27,908 bases of DNA, taken from the NCBI GenBank assembly GCA_900317795.1, contig ONIF01000002.1, positions 1-27,908 of the forward strand, in the 5' to 3' direction. Each line of letters opens with the position of its first letter. The first letter of the stretch is position 1. The notes under the pieces were generated by a model that saw only the letters and a list, made by a program, of their open reading frames with translations, ran no database searches and was not told the origin of the DNA. Below, piece by piece: positions 14,855 through 21,925 of this stretch. The translations under genes and the position numbers were made by a program. The DNA comes from an uncultured Eubacteriales bacterium (GTDB lineage Bacteria; Bacillota; Clostridia; Oscillospirales; Acutalibacteraceae).

Positions 14855-16105
14855 CTATGCTTTTTCCAGATTTGATGTTCTCGATATGGAAAGAATAATT
14901 CCCATTTGTGCAAGCAGCATTACCAATGACGTTCCACCGTAACTGAAAAACGGCAGGCTTATTCCTGTATTCGGCATTCCGTCGGTTATTACAAGCACAT
15001 TCAATATTACCTGTATGCCTATTTGTGCCGAAAGACCTATTCCCAGCAGTGAACCAAATCTGTCCTTTGCATTGATGGATATTTTAATTCCCCTGTAAAC
15101 GAGAAGTCCGAAAAGAAACAGTACGATTGCCGCTCCGAGAAATCCCAGTTCCTCACATACGACCGCAAATACAAAGTCATTCTGCACTTCGGGGATATAC
15201 AAATATTTTTGTCTTGACATTCCAAGTCCAAGTCCCCAAAATCCTCCCGAGCCTATTGCATATATGGAATTTCTCGTTTGATACGTTGCCCAATATAAGT
15301 CGTCTGTCGGATTGAGTGCCATTCCCCAGCCGTCCATACGTTCCATAAAATAACCAAGCTTGCCTGTAAGTGCCGCAAGTACTATCAATGCAGCCGCAGG
15401 AATTCCTATAATTGCAAACCATTTCAGCTTTACACCGTTTATAAACATCATCAATGCCGTAAGCATAATAATAATAGCTATTCCCGAATAATGCGGTTCC
15501 AAAAGCATCAGAATGATTATCAGCACAGATACACAGCCCGGTATCAGTACACCATATTTGAATGTACCCATTTTTTTCGTATGTCTTGAACCCCAGTCGG
15601 CAAATACAAGTACCACTGCAAGCTTTGCAATTTCCGACGGCTGAAAAGAGCCGAGCGAGCCTATATATATCCAGCGTCTTACTCCGTTTGTCGGCACAAA
15701 CAGCACCCATACAAGACAACCCAATGCGAATGCAAGTACTACATACGCAAATATATGGAAATGATGATAGTCAAAATATGACAGCACTATCATAAGCCCT
15801 ATTCCCAGTGCCGCAAAAACAAGCTGCTTTTTCAGATAATAAAGGCTGTCACTTTCATAGGCAAAACCTGACGGATAACTTGCCGAAAACATCATAAGAA
15901 TTCCTATGATAAGAAGTACAAGCACCAAAAATAAAAATGACATATCAAGTCCGAGCCTTACCGAAAACCATTTGAATTTTGCTTTCAGTCCTCTCGGACC
16001 GTCGGCAGAATTTTCCGACGGCTTTTGCGGTGTCTGCACAGGTTTTTTTACCGGTCTTTTAGACGGCACTCTCTTTGAAGAAGATGAAACCGTTCTCAAT
16101 ATCAA
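14855..16105 (-). CDS. ftsW: Lipid II polymerase of the SEDS family, FtsW/SpoVE-like
   Basis: A SEDS glycosyltransferase that polymerises lipid II with the partner transpeptidase. The 416-residue protein has a basic, Pro/Ser-rich cytoplasmic head of about 50 residues, then about ten membrane segments. Family motifs include GVRRWIYIGSLGSFQPSE, QNDFVFAVVCEELGFLGA and the C-terminal FFSYGGTSLVMLLAQ. The start is a TTG at 16105, four bases after AAAGGAG; a second TTG at 16099 is an alternative with a ten-base spacing. Whether it serves vegetative division (FtsW) or the spore cortex (SpoVE) cannot be settled from sequence alone; the dcw position and the single copy seen favour FtsW. Confidence 0.93.
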   Translation of the reverse strand: MILRTVSSSSKRVPSKRPVKKPVQTPQKPSENSADGPRGLKAKFKWFSVRLGLDMSFLFLVLVLLIIGILMMFSASYPSGFAYESDSLYYLKKQLVFAALGIGLMIVLSYFDYHHFHIFAYVVLAFALGCLVWVLFVPTNGVRRWIYIGSLGSFQPSEIAKLAVVLVFADWGSRHTKKMGTFKYGVLIPGCVSVLIIILMLLEPHYSGIAIIIMLTALMMFINGVKLKWFAIIGIPAAALIVLAALTGKLGYFMERMDGWGMALNPTDDLYWATYQTRNSIYAIGSGGFWGLGLGMSRQKYLYIPEVQNDFVFAVVCEELGFLGAAIVLFLFGLLVYRGIKISINAKDRFGSLLGIGLSAQIGIQVILNVLVITDGMPNTGISLPFFSYGGTSLVMLLAQMGIILSISRTSNLEKA

Positions 16106-16120
16106 ATAACTCCTTTCTTT

Positions 16121-17134
16121 TTATATATAATTGGTATATTTCATTGTTATCAGAAGTGCCAGCACTCCGCACAACAGCGTTACTGCACTGAACACTATCA
16201 CTATCTTTACTTCCGACCAGCCGCATTTTTCAAAGTGATGATGTATCGGGCTCATTTTGAAAAGTCTTTTTCCATGCGTCAATTTAAAATAGCCTACCTG
16301 CAATATAACAGAAAACATTTCTATTATATAAATCAGTCCTATCAAAATAAGCATAATCGGCATATCAAGTGCAAATGCGACTGCACACATATACCCTCCC
16401 AAATACAGCGAGCCTGTATCTCCCATGAATACTTTTGCGGGGTGGGCATTCCATATAAAAAATCCGACACAGCCCCCCACTATTGCAGCAGACATAATCG
16501 ACACGCCTGCTTTCTCAAATAAAGCCGCTATCATCAGAAAGAACATTGCTCCGAAACCCGTTACGGAAGCATTTAAACCGTCTATTCCGTCGGTAAGATT
16601 GACAGCGTTTACAATTCCCACTATAAATATCGCTGCAAGGGGATAATACAGCAATCCCACTTCAACCATGCCCACAAACGGTATAAATGTCTTTGTATCT
16701 CCGCCGAAAAAATATATCGTTGCAAGATATGCTATTGCCGCAAGAAACTGCAATACTAATTTTTGTACGGCAGTAAGTCCCAGATTTCTTTTCTTGACCG
16801 CTTTGATATAGTCATCTATAAATCCTATTGCACCGAATGCAAGAGCCATAAATATTCCTGCATACACCTTCGCACAAAGCAAAGATGTTTCGGGTGCTCC
16901 GCCAAGTGCATTGTATAATACAACACAGCCTGCTCCCGATACGATGCTTGAAAGGATAAACATAAATCCGCCCATCATCGGAGTGCCCGATTTGCCTTTA
17001 TGCAGGTCTATGCCTTCTTCACGCTCCGTCTGCTGAAAATGAAGCTTTTTAAGAAACGGTACAAGCCATATTCCAAACAGTGACGATATTCCGAAAGAAG
17101 TCACTGCCGCCACGATTGTCCATATACTTTTCAT
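16121..17134 (-). CDS. mraY: Phospho-MurNAc-pentapeptide transferase MraY
   Basis: MraY moves phospho-MurNAc-pentapeptide from UDP to undecaprenyl phosphate, making lipid I. The 337-residue polytopic protein shows KSGTPMMGGFMFI, the Asp pair in FIDDYIKAVKKRN, NAVNLTDGIDGLNA, VFMGDTGSLYLGG and the His-rich SPIHHHFEKCGW. ATG 17134 follows AAAGGCGG by nine bases. It stands directly between the PASTA transpeptidase and ftsW; the murE, murF and murD genes that usually flank it are absent. Confidence 0.97.
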   Translation of the reverse strand: MKSIWTIVAAVTSFGISSLFGIWLVPFLKKLHFQQTEREEGIDLHKGKSGTPMMGGFMFILSSIVSGAGCVVLYNALGGAPETSLLCAKVYAGIFMALAFGAIGFIDDYIKAVKKRNLGLTAVQKLVLQFLAAIAYLATIYFFGGDTKTFIPFVGMVEVGLLYYPLAAIFIVGIVNAVNLTDGIDGLNASVTGFGAMFFLMIAALFEKAGVSIMSAAIVGGCVGFFIWNAHPAKVFMGDTGSLYLGGYMCAVAFALDMPIMLILIGLIYIIEMFSVILQVGYFKLTHGKRLFKMSPIHHHFEKCGWSEVKIVIVFSAVTLLCGVLALLITMKYTNYI

Positions 17135-17167
17135 AAAAAATATCCGCCTTTCCTATTCCTCTTTTTC

Positions 17168-19423
17168 TTACATGATGGAATTATCCTGATTGAACGTCAG
17201 AGTTACCACAGTATATGTTTCAACACTTGTTCCCTTTTCTATATCCTGTTTCTTGACATACGCACCGCTGTCACTTGCGTTGCTTCCCTCTATGCATATA
17301 TTCAAAGAAAACTCTGCCGCCAAATTATTTGCTTCCGTAAGAGAAAGATTTGAAAAATCGGGTACAACCACTTCTGCTCTCTTTTCATCTTTTTCCGTAT
17401 AGAGAACCACTGTACCCTCTTTCGGTATCGTCGAATATGCCGACGGATTTTGTCCCGTAACAGTCTTTCCGTTTCCTATCACCTTTACATTCAAAGATGA
17501 ATTCTTGATAAGCATTTCCGCATCTTCCACTTTCATGTCAATATATGCTCCCGTTACTGTATCAAGGTCTTTTATTTCAGCCTCTGTATATACTTTCTCT
17601 ATTCCGATATACGGAAGTACTTCACTCATGATATTTCTGAAACAAGGTGCTGCTACGGTTGTACCGTAATAATTTATCTTCTTATCGGGAGAGTCAAAGT
17701 AACAAAGCAATGCAACCTGTGGGTCATCTGCCGGGGCTATTCCGCAGTATGACGCTATATAATCACTGCTCAAAGTACCGTCCTCATTAACGGTCTTTTC
17801 AGATGTACCTGTCTTTCCGCCTATTCTGTAACCTGCCACATACCCGTTTTTACCGCCTCCGGATATGGCATTTGTCTGAAGCATTTTGCAGACCTGTTTT
17901 GACACGCTTTCGGAAATAGCCTGATTTCTCACAAACGGGTCCGTGGATTTTACAACATTTCCGCTTGCGTCGGATATTTGCGACACAACAAAAGGTCGCA
18001 TCAGCTTTCCACCGTTAGCTATCGCACCGCAAGCCGAAAGCATTTGTATAGGTGTAACTTTGAAGTTCTGACCGAATGAACCGACTGCCAAGTCTGTCAA
18101 ATCCATGCCGTTCACTGCCTTTGACGAAGCCGAATTGAAAAATATATCATCACTTTCACCGGGAAGGTCTATGCCTGTCTTTTCCGACATTCCGAAAGCT
18201 ACATAATATTCATAATACTTTTCCCTGCCGAGCATGAAGCCCATCTGCATAAATGCAGGGTTGCAGGAATTGCATAAAGCCTGTTCAAGCGTTTCCGTGC
18301 CGTGACCTCTGCTTTCCCAGCAGTCTATCATGGGAGAACCCTCAAACGGTGCATACGAGCCTGCACACTCAAACCTTGTATTTTCACTTATCATTCCCTC
18401 GGACAATACGGCTGATGCCATTACCATTTTAAATACAGAGCCCGGGATATAAGTATCACTCACACCCTTGTTTCTCCACTGTCTGCTCAACTCCGCACTC
18501 TCTGCCGCTGCCTGTTTATCTTCGGGCAATGCCTCTATTTTCTTTGCAGCCTTTGTATCCGCCACAACAAACGGTTCATTCGGGTCAAAAGAACCCTCAC
18601 AGGCAAATCCCAATATACCTCCCGTTTTCACGTCCATCATGATGGCACACCCACGATTTCCAACATTGAACTCCTTGAGAGTTTCCCTTACATACTTTTC
18701 CATGATACTCTGTATATTTTCATCTATCGTAAGAGTTAAATTATATCCGTCAATGGCATCAATTTTCTGCTCATACGGAAACGGCATTTCATTTCCTATT
18801 GCATTCCTTGCCACAACAAGTCTGCCGTTTTTTCCTTTGAGATAGTCATTATACTGATACTCCACGCCTGCAAGTCCCTGATTGTCAGAGCCTACAAAGC
18901 CCAACACATCTGCCGCAAAGTTTCCGTTTGTATAATATCTTCTGTAATCCTCTATCGCCTTTACCGCAACGGGAACACCATGATTTTTATACAAATCGCT
19001 GACAAACTCCATTACCTTGTCTTTAACATCTGTCGATACCTTTCGCTTGACCACCTCATAAAAATTATTTTTCTTTGCCCTTTCATGCAGTTCATTCCTA
19101 TCTACATCAAGCAGCTTTGAAAGACCGTCTGTAATTAAATTTCTGTCATCTTCCGTTTTGATATTGGCAGGTTCAAGCACGATATTCCACACTGTCAGAC
19201 TTTGTGCAAGAAGATTTCCGTTTTTGTCATATATACTCCCTCTCCTTGCGGAAAGCGTCGTATCCGATAACTGCTGTTCAACCGCCCTTTTCTGAAGTTC
19301 TTCGGACATCACTGTCTGAAAGTAAAGAAGTCTTGCCGCCACCAATACAAGCCCTGTCATTATTGCTATCACTATCACAAGTGTACGTTTATTCAACTTG
19401 GCTGTCGTACCTCTTTTTGCCAT
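17168..19423 (-). CDS. Class B penicillin-binding protein with two PASTA domains (FtsI/PbpB/SpoVD-like)
   Basis: A transpeptidase that cross-links septal or cortex peptidoglycan. The 751-residue protein has a short basic head, one membrane anchor (about residues 14-35), the dimerisation region with RRGSIYDKNGNLLA, and a transpeptidase domain with S329-x-x-K332 (PGSVFKMV), S386-C-N388 and K536-T-G-T. Two PASTA-like domains follow at about 621-680 and 684-751. ATG 19423 has GGGA-type ribosome binding sequence upstream; the longer open frame to 19525 crosses a promoter-like inverted repeat and is unlikely. In B. subtilis PbpB has two PASTA domains and SpoVD one, so domain count favours the division enzyme, but this is not decisive. 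Confidence 0.93.
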   Translation of the reverse strand: MAKRGTTAKLNKRTLVIVIAIMTGLVLVAARLLYFQTVMSEELQKRAVEQQLSDTTLSARRGSIYDKNGNLLAQSLTVWNIVLEPANIKTEDDRNLITDGLSKLLDVDRNELHERAKKNNFYEVVKRKVSTDVKDKVMEFVSDLYKNHGVPVAVKAIEDYRRYYTNGNFAADVLGFVGSDNQGLAGVEYQYNDYLKGKNGRLVVARNAIGNEMPFPYEQKIDAIDGYNLTLTIDENIQSIMEKYVRETLKEFNVGNRGCAIMMDVKTGGILGFACEGSFDPNEPFVVADTKAAKKIEALPEDKQAAAESAELSRQWRNKGVSDTYIPGSVFKMVMASAVLSEGMISENTRFECAGSYAPFEGSPMIDCWESRGHGTETLEQALCNSCNPAFMQMGFMLGREKYYEYYVAFGMSEKTGIDLPGESDDIFFNSASSKAVNGMDLTDLAVGSFGQNFKVTPIQMLSACGAIANGGKLMRPFVVSQISDASGNVVKSTDPFVRNQAISESVSKQVCKMLQTNAISGGGKNGYVAGYRIGGKTGTSEKTVNEDGTLSSDYIASYCGIAPADDPQVALLCYFDSPDKKINYYGTTVAAPCFRNIMSEVLPYIGIEKVYTEAEIKDLDTVTGAYIDMKVEDAEMLIKNSSLNVKVIGNGKTVTGQNPSAYSTIPKEGTVVLYTEKDEKRAEVVVPDFSNLSLTEANNLAAEFSLNICIEGSNASDSGAYVKKQDIEKGTSVETYTVVTLTFNQDNSIM

Positions 19424-19472
19424 ATAAAGTCCCTTTCTCCCTTTCCCCAATAAAAATTTTCGGCTGAAAAAC

Positions 19473-19523
19473 GGGTTGTACACAAAATTTCCCAACCAAT
19501 CTGTTATAATTGTGTTACAACCC
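19473..19523. repeat. Long inverted repeat upstream of the PASTA transpeptidase
   Basis: Arm GGGTTGTACACAA at 19473-19485 is the reverse complement of TTGTGTTACAACCC at 19510-19523 except for one bulged base, with a 24-base AT-rich centre. One arm falls in the spacer of a promoter-like sequence and the other just downstream of its predicted start, so it could be an operator pair or an RNA hairpin in the leader. Confidence 0.6.
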
Positions 19524-19532
19524 ACTATTCAA
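19503..19532 (-). promoter_or_regulatory. Possible promoter of the PASTA transpeptidase
   Basis: On the minus strand TTGAAT (19527-19532) - 18 bases - TATAAC (19503-19508), inside the 143-base gap between ftsL and the transpeptidase gene. It overlaps the inverted repeat 19473-19523. Moderate consensus match only. Confidence 0.35.
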
Positions 19533-19566
19533 TAATTATTGCAGACACCATCTCAATATACCGACC

Positions 19567-20070
19567 TCACGGATTGTCAAACACATTTTTCATCCATTCA
19601 AGGAAAGTATTTGAGCCGTCGTTTCTGATGACCTCTCCGAAATCCCCGTCAGACAGTGAAACGAATTTTTTCTGGGCATTCTTCACCTGCGACATTCCGA
19701 GTTTGCTTTCCGCATAATCCTCTATCATGCCGGAAGTCAGCTTGCCGTCTATTCTCATCTGAAATTCGTCCTGCAAATTCACCTGATGTGAAAGCTCCGT
19801 TCTTGCGTCGGTAACTTCCTGATTAAGCTCGTTAAGCTTTACATTGTTGCCGACGATCCACACCCCGACTGCCGTGACCGCTGCCGTACACAATGATACT
19901 GCCGCTATCAATGCAGGATTTGTCTTTCTCCTCAAACTCTCTATATTCTTCTTGGCATTTATCTTGATAAGATTACTTTTCTTTTTTTTGTTTTCCTTAT
20001 TGACCTTTCTTTGCGTTTCCTCAAACACTGACAGGTCATAAGCTGCTGCATTTAACTTATCCCTTGCCAT
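19567..20070 (-). CDS. ftsL: FtsL-like septum protein
   Basis: A 167-residue bitopic protein: a Lys/Asn-rich cytoplasmic head, one membrane helix at about residues 54-76 (NPALIAAVSLCTAAVTAVGV), then a leucine/glutamate coil (LNELNQEVTDARTELSHQV) and a region ending GMSQ that resembles the FtsL/DivIC juxtamembrane coil. FtsL-type proteins are poorly conserved, so identity rests mainly on topology, size and position between rsmH and the transpeptidase gene, the usual ftsL slot. ATG 20070 follows GGGAG by seven bases; the in-frame start 18 bases earlier contains this site. Confidence 0.75.
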   Translation of the reverse strand: MARDKLNAAAYDLSVFEETQRKVNKENKKKKSNLIKINAKKNIESLRRKTNPALIAAVSLCTAAVTAVGVWIVGNNVKLNELNQEVTDARTELSHQVNLQDEFQMRIDGKLTSGMIEDYAESKLGMSQVKNAQKKFVSLSDGDFGEVIRNDGSNTFLEWMKNVFDNP

Positions 20071-20137
20071 ATAAATACTCCCTTTCATATCCTGTCTGTA
20101 AAAAAATCAGACGGACTTTATGTAAATTAACACATTA

Positions 20138-21061
20138 TCATAATTTTTTGCAGCACCTAAGCTTTGCACTCCTGCTTCTCGGATTTTCCTCCTGTTCTTT
20201 TTCGTCAGCCTCCACAGGCTTTCTGAATATCAATTCCGCTTTGGGCTTGTTTCCGCACACGCATATTGGAAAATCTTTCGGACAGGTACAGCCTTCACAC
20301 CATTTTGCCATTCTCTGTTTTACTATCCTGTCCTCAAGTGAATGAAACGTGATTACAGACAATCTGCCGTCTGTCCTCAACGATTCAAACGCCTCATCAA
20401 GTCCCTTTGACAGTCTGTCAAGTTCTCCGTTCACGGCTATTCTCAATGCCTGAAACGTTTTTCTCGCAGGGTGCTTGTCATGCCTTTTGGCAGGCGGGTA
20501 TGCACTCTTTACGATTTCCGCAAGCTCCAGCGTCGTTTCTATTTTCTTTTTTTCCCTTTCACGCTCTATGGCACGGGCGATGTTTTTGGCAAACTTTTCT
20601 TCCCCGTAAGCCGACAATATATGCACAAGTTCATTGAACTGCAAATTATTTACAAGCTCTGCGGCAGTCACTCCGCTTTGACTCATTCTCATATCAAGAG
20701 GTGCGTCATTGTGATAGGAAAATCCTCTTTCAGCCGTGTCAAGCTGATGTGACGACACTCCTATATCCAAAAGTACTCCGTCAAGCTTGTCTATTCCCAA
20801 TTCGGATATAATACTTTTTATCTCCGAAAAATTCGACTGCACGATTGAAACATTTTCACTGCTTCCGAATTTTTCGTGAAGAATTTCGATGGCATCGGGG
20901 TCCTGATCGACACATATCAATCTTCCGATCCCAAGCCTTTTCAATATCTCGGCTGAGTGACCTCCGCCGCCTGCTGTTCCATCAAGGTATATCCCATTCG
21001 GTTTTATATCAAGTGAACTGATTGTCTGTTCAAGTATCACAGGTCTATGCGAAAACTCCAT
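20138..21061 (-). CDS. rsmH: 16S rRNA (cytosine-1402 N4) methyltransferase
   Basis: RsmH (MraW) methylates N4 of C1402 in 16S rRNA using SAM. The 307-residue protein starts with SHRPVILEQTI and has the SAM-binding DGTAGGGGHS, GVLLDIGVSSHQLD, RGFSYHNDAPLDMRM and the C-terminal ITFHSLEDRIVKQ. The C-terminal part holds a Cys cluster (WCEGCTCPKDFPICVC). It is the first gene of the dcw cluster; mraZ, normally just upstream, is absent. ATG 21061 has only a poorly spaced GGTGGAG, so translation may be modest. Confidence 0.97.
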   Translation of the reverse strand: MEFSHRPVILEQTISSLDIKPNGIYLDGTAGGGGHSAEILKRLGIGRLICVDQDPDAIEILHEKFGSSENVSIVQSNFSEIKSIISELGIDKLDGVLLDIGVSSHQLDTAERGFSYHNDAPLDMRMSQSGVTAAELVNNLQFNELVHILSAYGEEKFAKNIARAIEREREKKKIETTLELAEIVKSAYPPAKRHDKHPARKTFQALRIAVNGELDRLSKGLDEAFESLRTDGRLSVITFHSLEDRIVKQRMAKWCEGCTCPKDFPICVCGNKPKAELIFRKPVEADEKEQEENPRSRSAKLRCCKKL

Positions 21062-21121
21062 ACTCCACCGCCCGACATTTTTTTAATATTTTCGACTTAT
21101 TTTTTCGTCAAATTTCGCATT

Positions 21122-21144
21122 GAATAAAAAACCACTTTTTATTC
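21122..21144. repeat. Perfect 9-bp inverted repeat in the rsmH leader
   Basis: GAATAAAAA - ACCAC - TTTTTATTC. It lies a few bases downstream of the predicted rsmH transcription start, a position suited to an operator, or to a hairpin at the 5' end of the dcw mRNA. It could also act as a weak terminator for plus-strand reading. Confidence 0.7.
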
Positions 21145-21159
21145 AAAAGCTATATACTA

Positions 21160-21188
21160 ATTATAAAATATAAATCTGAAAATTGCAA
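21160..21188 (-). promoter_or_regulatory. Promoter of the dcw cluster (rsmH)
   Basis: On the minus strand TTGCAA (21183-21188) - 17 bases - TATAAT (21160-21165, perfect -10). The predicted start near 21152 gives a leader of about 90 bases. Confidence 0.62.
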
Positions 21189-21193
21189 TACGT

Positions 21194-21221
21194 TTGACAA
21201 CTTTTTTCTATAATTTATACA
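21194..21221 (+). promoter_or_regulatory. Possible plus-strand promoter before spoVAE
   Basis: TTGACA (21194-21199) - 16 bases - TATACA (21216-21221). It would give a leader of about 180 bases. spoVA genes are under sigma-G in B. subtilis, so this vegetative-type site may be fortuitous in AT-rich DNA. A weak sigma-G-like pair (TGCATA 21361-21366, 17 bases, AAATCTA) lies nearer the gene. Confidence 0.25.
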
Positions 21222-21410
21222 CAATACATCTCCGTAATTTTTGCAACTTGACAAATTAAAATATTCCAAAAAATTTATAATCGTTTTCAACCATTAAATT
21301 GCACAATTTTTCGATAAATATTTTTCATATTCCAAGATGATAAAACGTCACTTTCACAAATGCATAAAATCAATTTTACTGCAAAATCTATATCTCAGAG
21401 GTGATTTTTT

Positions 21411-21764
21411 ATGCAGTACATTTATGCTTTTATGATAGGCGGTCTGCTTTGCTCGATTGCTCAAATTTTAATCGACAAAACCAAATTAACTCCTGCACGC
21501 ATACTTGTCATTTACGTTGTATCGGGTGTCATTCTGACCGCACTCGGACTTTATGAACCGCTCGTTAATTTTGCGGGAGCAGGGGCAACCGTTCCTTTAA
21601 CGGGATTCGGCTACTCCCTTGCAAAAGGCATTGAAGAAAATGTTGCAAAAAACGGCTTGTTAGGTGCATTTACGGGAGGTCTTACCGCCTGTTCCGCAGG
21701 TATTGCCGCTGCTATTTTCTTCGGCTTTATCATGGCTCTTATCAAAAAACCGTCATCTAAATGA
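21411..21764 (+). CDS. spoVAE: Stage V sporulation protein AE (SpoVAEb-type)
   Basis: A 117-residue membrane protein of the SpoVAC/SpoVAE family, part of the SpoVA system that moves dipicolinic acid in spore formation and germination. It begins MQYIYAFMIGGLLCSIAQIL and has several hydrophobic segments, with the conserved-looking KLTPARILVIYVVSGVILT and GAGATVPLTGFGYSLAKG. ATG 21411 follows GAGGTGAT at a suitable distance. The usual partners spoVAC and spoVAD are not beside it: it stands alone between the dcw cluster and the csp-sleC genes, so it is either part of a split operon or a second copy. Its TGA stop lies in the first bases of a heptamer array. Confidence 0.92.
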   Translation: MQYIYAFMIGGLLCSIAQILIDKTKLTPARILVIYVVSGVILTALGLYEPLVNFAGAGATVPLTGFGYSLAKGIEENVAKNGLLGAFTGGLTACSAGIAAAIFFGFIMALIKKPSSK

Positions 21765-21793
21765 GGAATGAGGAGTGAGGAATGAGAAATATT
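21758..21793 (+). repeat. Heptamer array at the spoVAE stop codon, copy 2 of the 36-base exact repeat
   Basis: Identical in all 36 bases to the minus strand of 66-101 at the purD stop. In spoVAE the stop is the TGA inside the array, in purD it is the TAA two bases earlier, so the same DNA supplies a stop in two different frames. Confidence 0.88.
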
Positions 21794-21818
21794 TCCCATT
21801 CCTCATTTGTCATTTTTT
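21776..21818 (+). terminator. Hairpin with T-run after spoVAE
   Basis: TGAGGAATG (21776-21784) pairs with CATTCCTCA (21797-21805); the interior GAAAT/ATTTC extends the stem past one mismatch. It is followed by TTTGTCATTTTTT. The left arm is part of the heptamer array, the right arm is not, which suggests a terminator assembled from repeat sequence. Confidence 0.5.
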
Positions 21819-21830
21819 ACATACTTAAAA

Positions 21831-21837
21831 CATACTA
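21831..21837 (+). promoter_or_regulatory. Sigma-G-like -10 (CATACTA) before the csp-sleC genes
   Basis: CATACTA matches the B. subtilis sigma-G -10 consensus as I recall it. The region 17 bases upstream (TGTCAT) is a poor -35. Placement after the spoVAE hairpin and about 90 bases before the first csp gene fits forespore expression, but one seven-base match is weak evidence in this AT-rich DNA. Confidence 0.35.
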
Positions 21838-21844
21838 TAAATCA

Positions 21845-21911
21845 GAAATTAGGAGTGAGGAATATTTTTCAATTTCTAATTGCTAATTTCTAATTGCTAA
21901 TTGCTAATTGC
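21845..21911 (+). repeat. Heptamer array in the leader of the first csp gene
   Basis: AATTAGG, AGTGAGG, then after a short AT stretch AATTTCT, AATTGCT, AATTTCT, AATTGCT, AATTGCT, AATTGCA. GAAATTAG (21845-21852) and CTAATTTC (21883-21890) are exact inverse copies, so the leader can fold just upstream of the ribosome binding site. Confidence 0.8.
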
Positions 21912-21925
21912 ATCGGGGTGATGTT

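Larger units (their letters stand above)
21062..21410. other. AT-rich divergent intergenic region
   Basis: 349 bases without a supported gene, between rsmH (minus) and spoVAE (plus). It holds the rsmH promoter, a perfect inverted repeat in the rsmH leader, and a weaker plus-strand promoter-like pair. There is no mraZ remnant and no tRNA or riboswitch that I could recognise. Confidence 0.7.

Noticed and set aside
19424..19525. N-terminal extension of the PASTA transpeptidase by 34 residues
   Set aside because: It would start within an inverted repeat and promoter-like sequence, has no ribosome binding site, and the family begins with a short basic head as found from 19423.
20096..20114. Small hairpin GTCTG/CAGAC between rsmH and ftsL as a terminator
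   Set aside because: Only five pairs, its T-run is in the loop, and the ftsL ribosome binding site follows at once.
21248..21281. TTGACA and TATAAT on the plus strand as a consensus promoter
   Set aside because: The spacing is 22 bases, too long for a normal sigma-A promoter.
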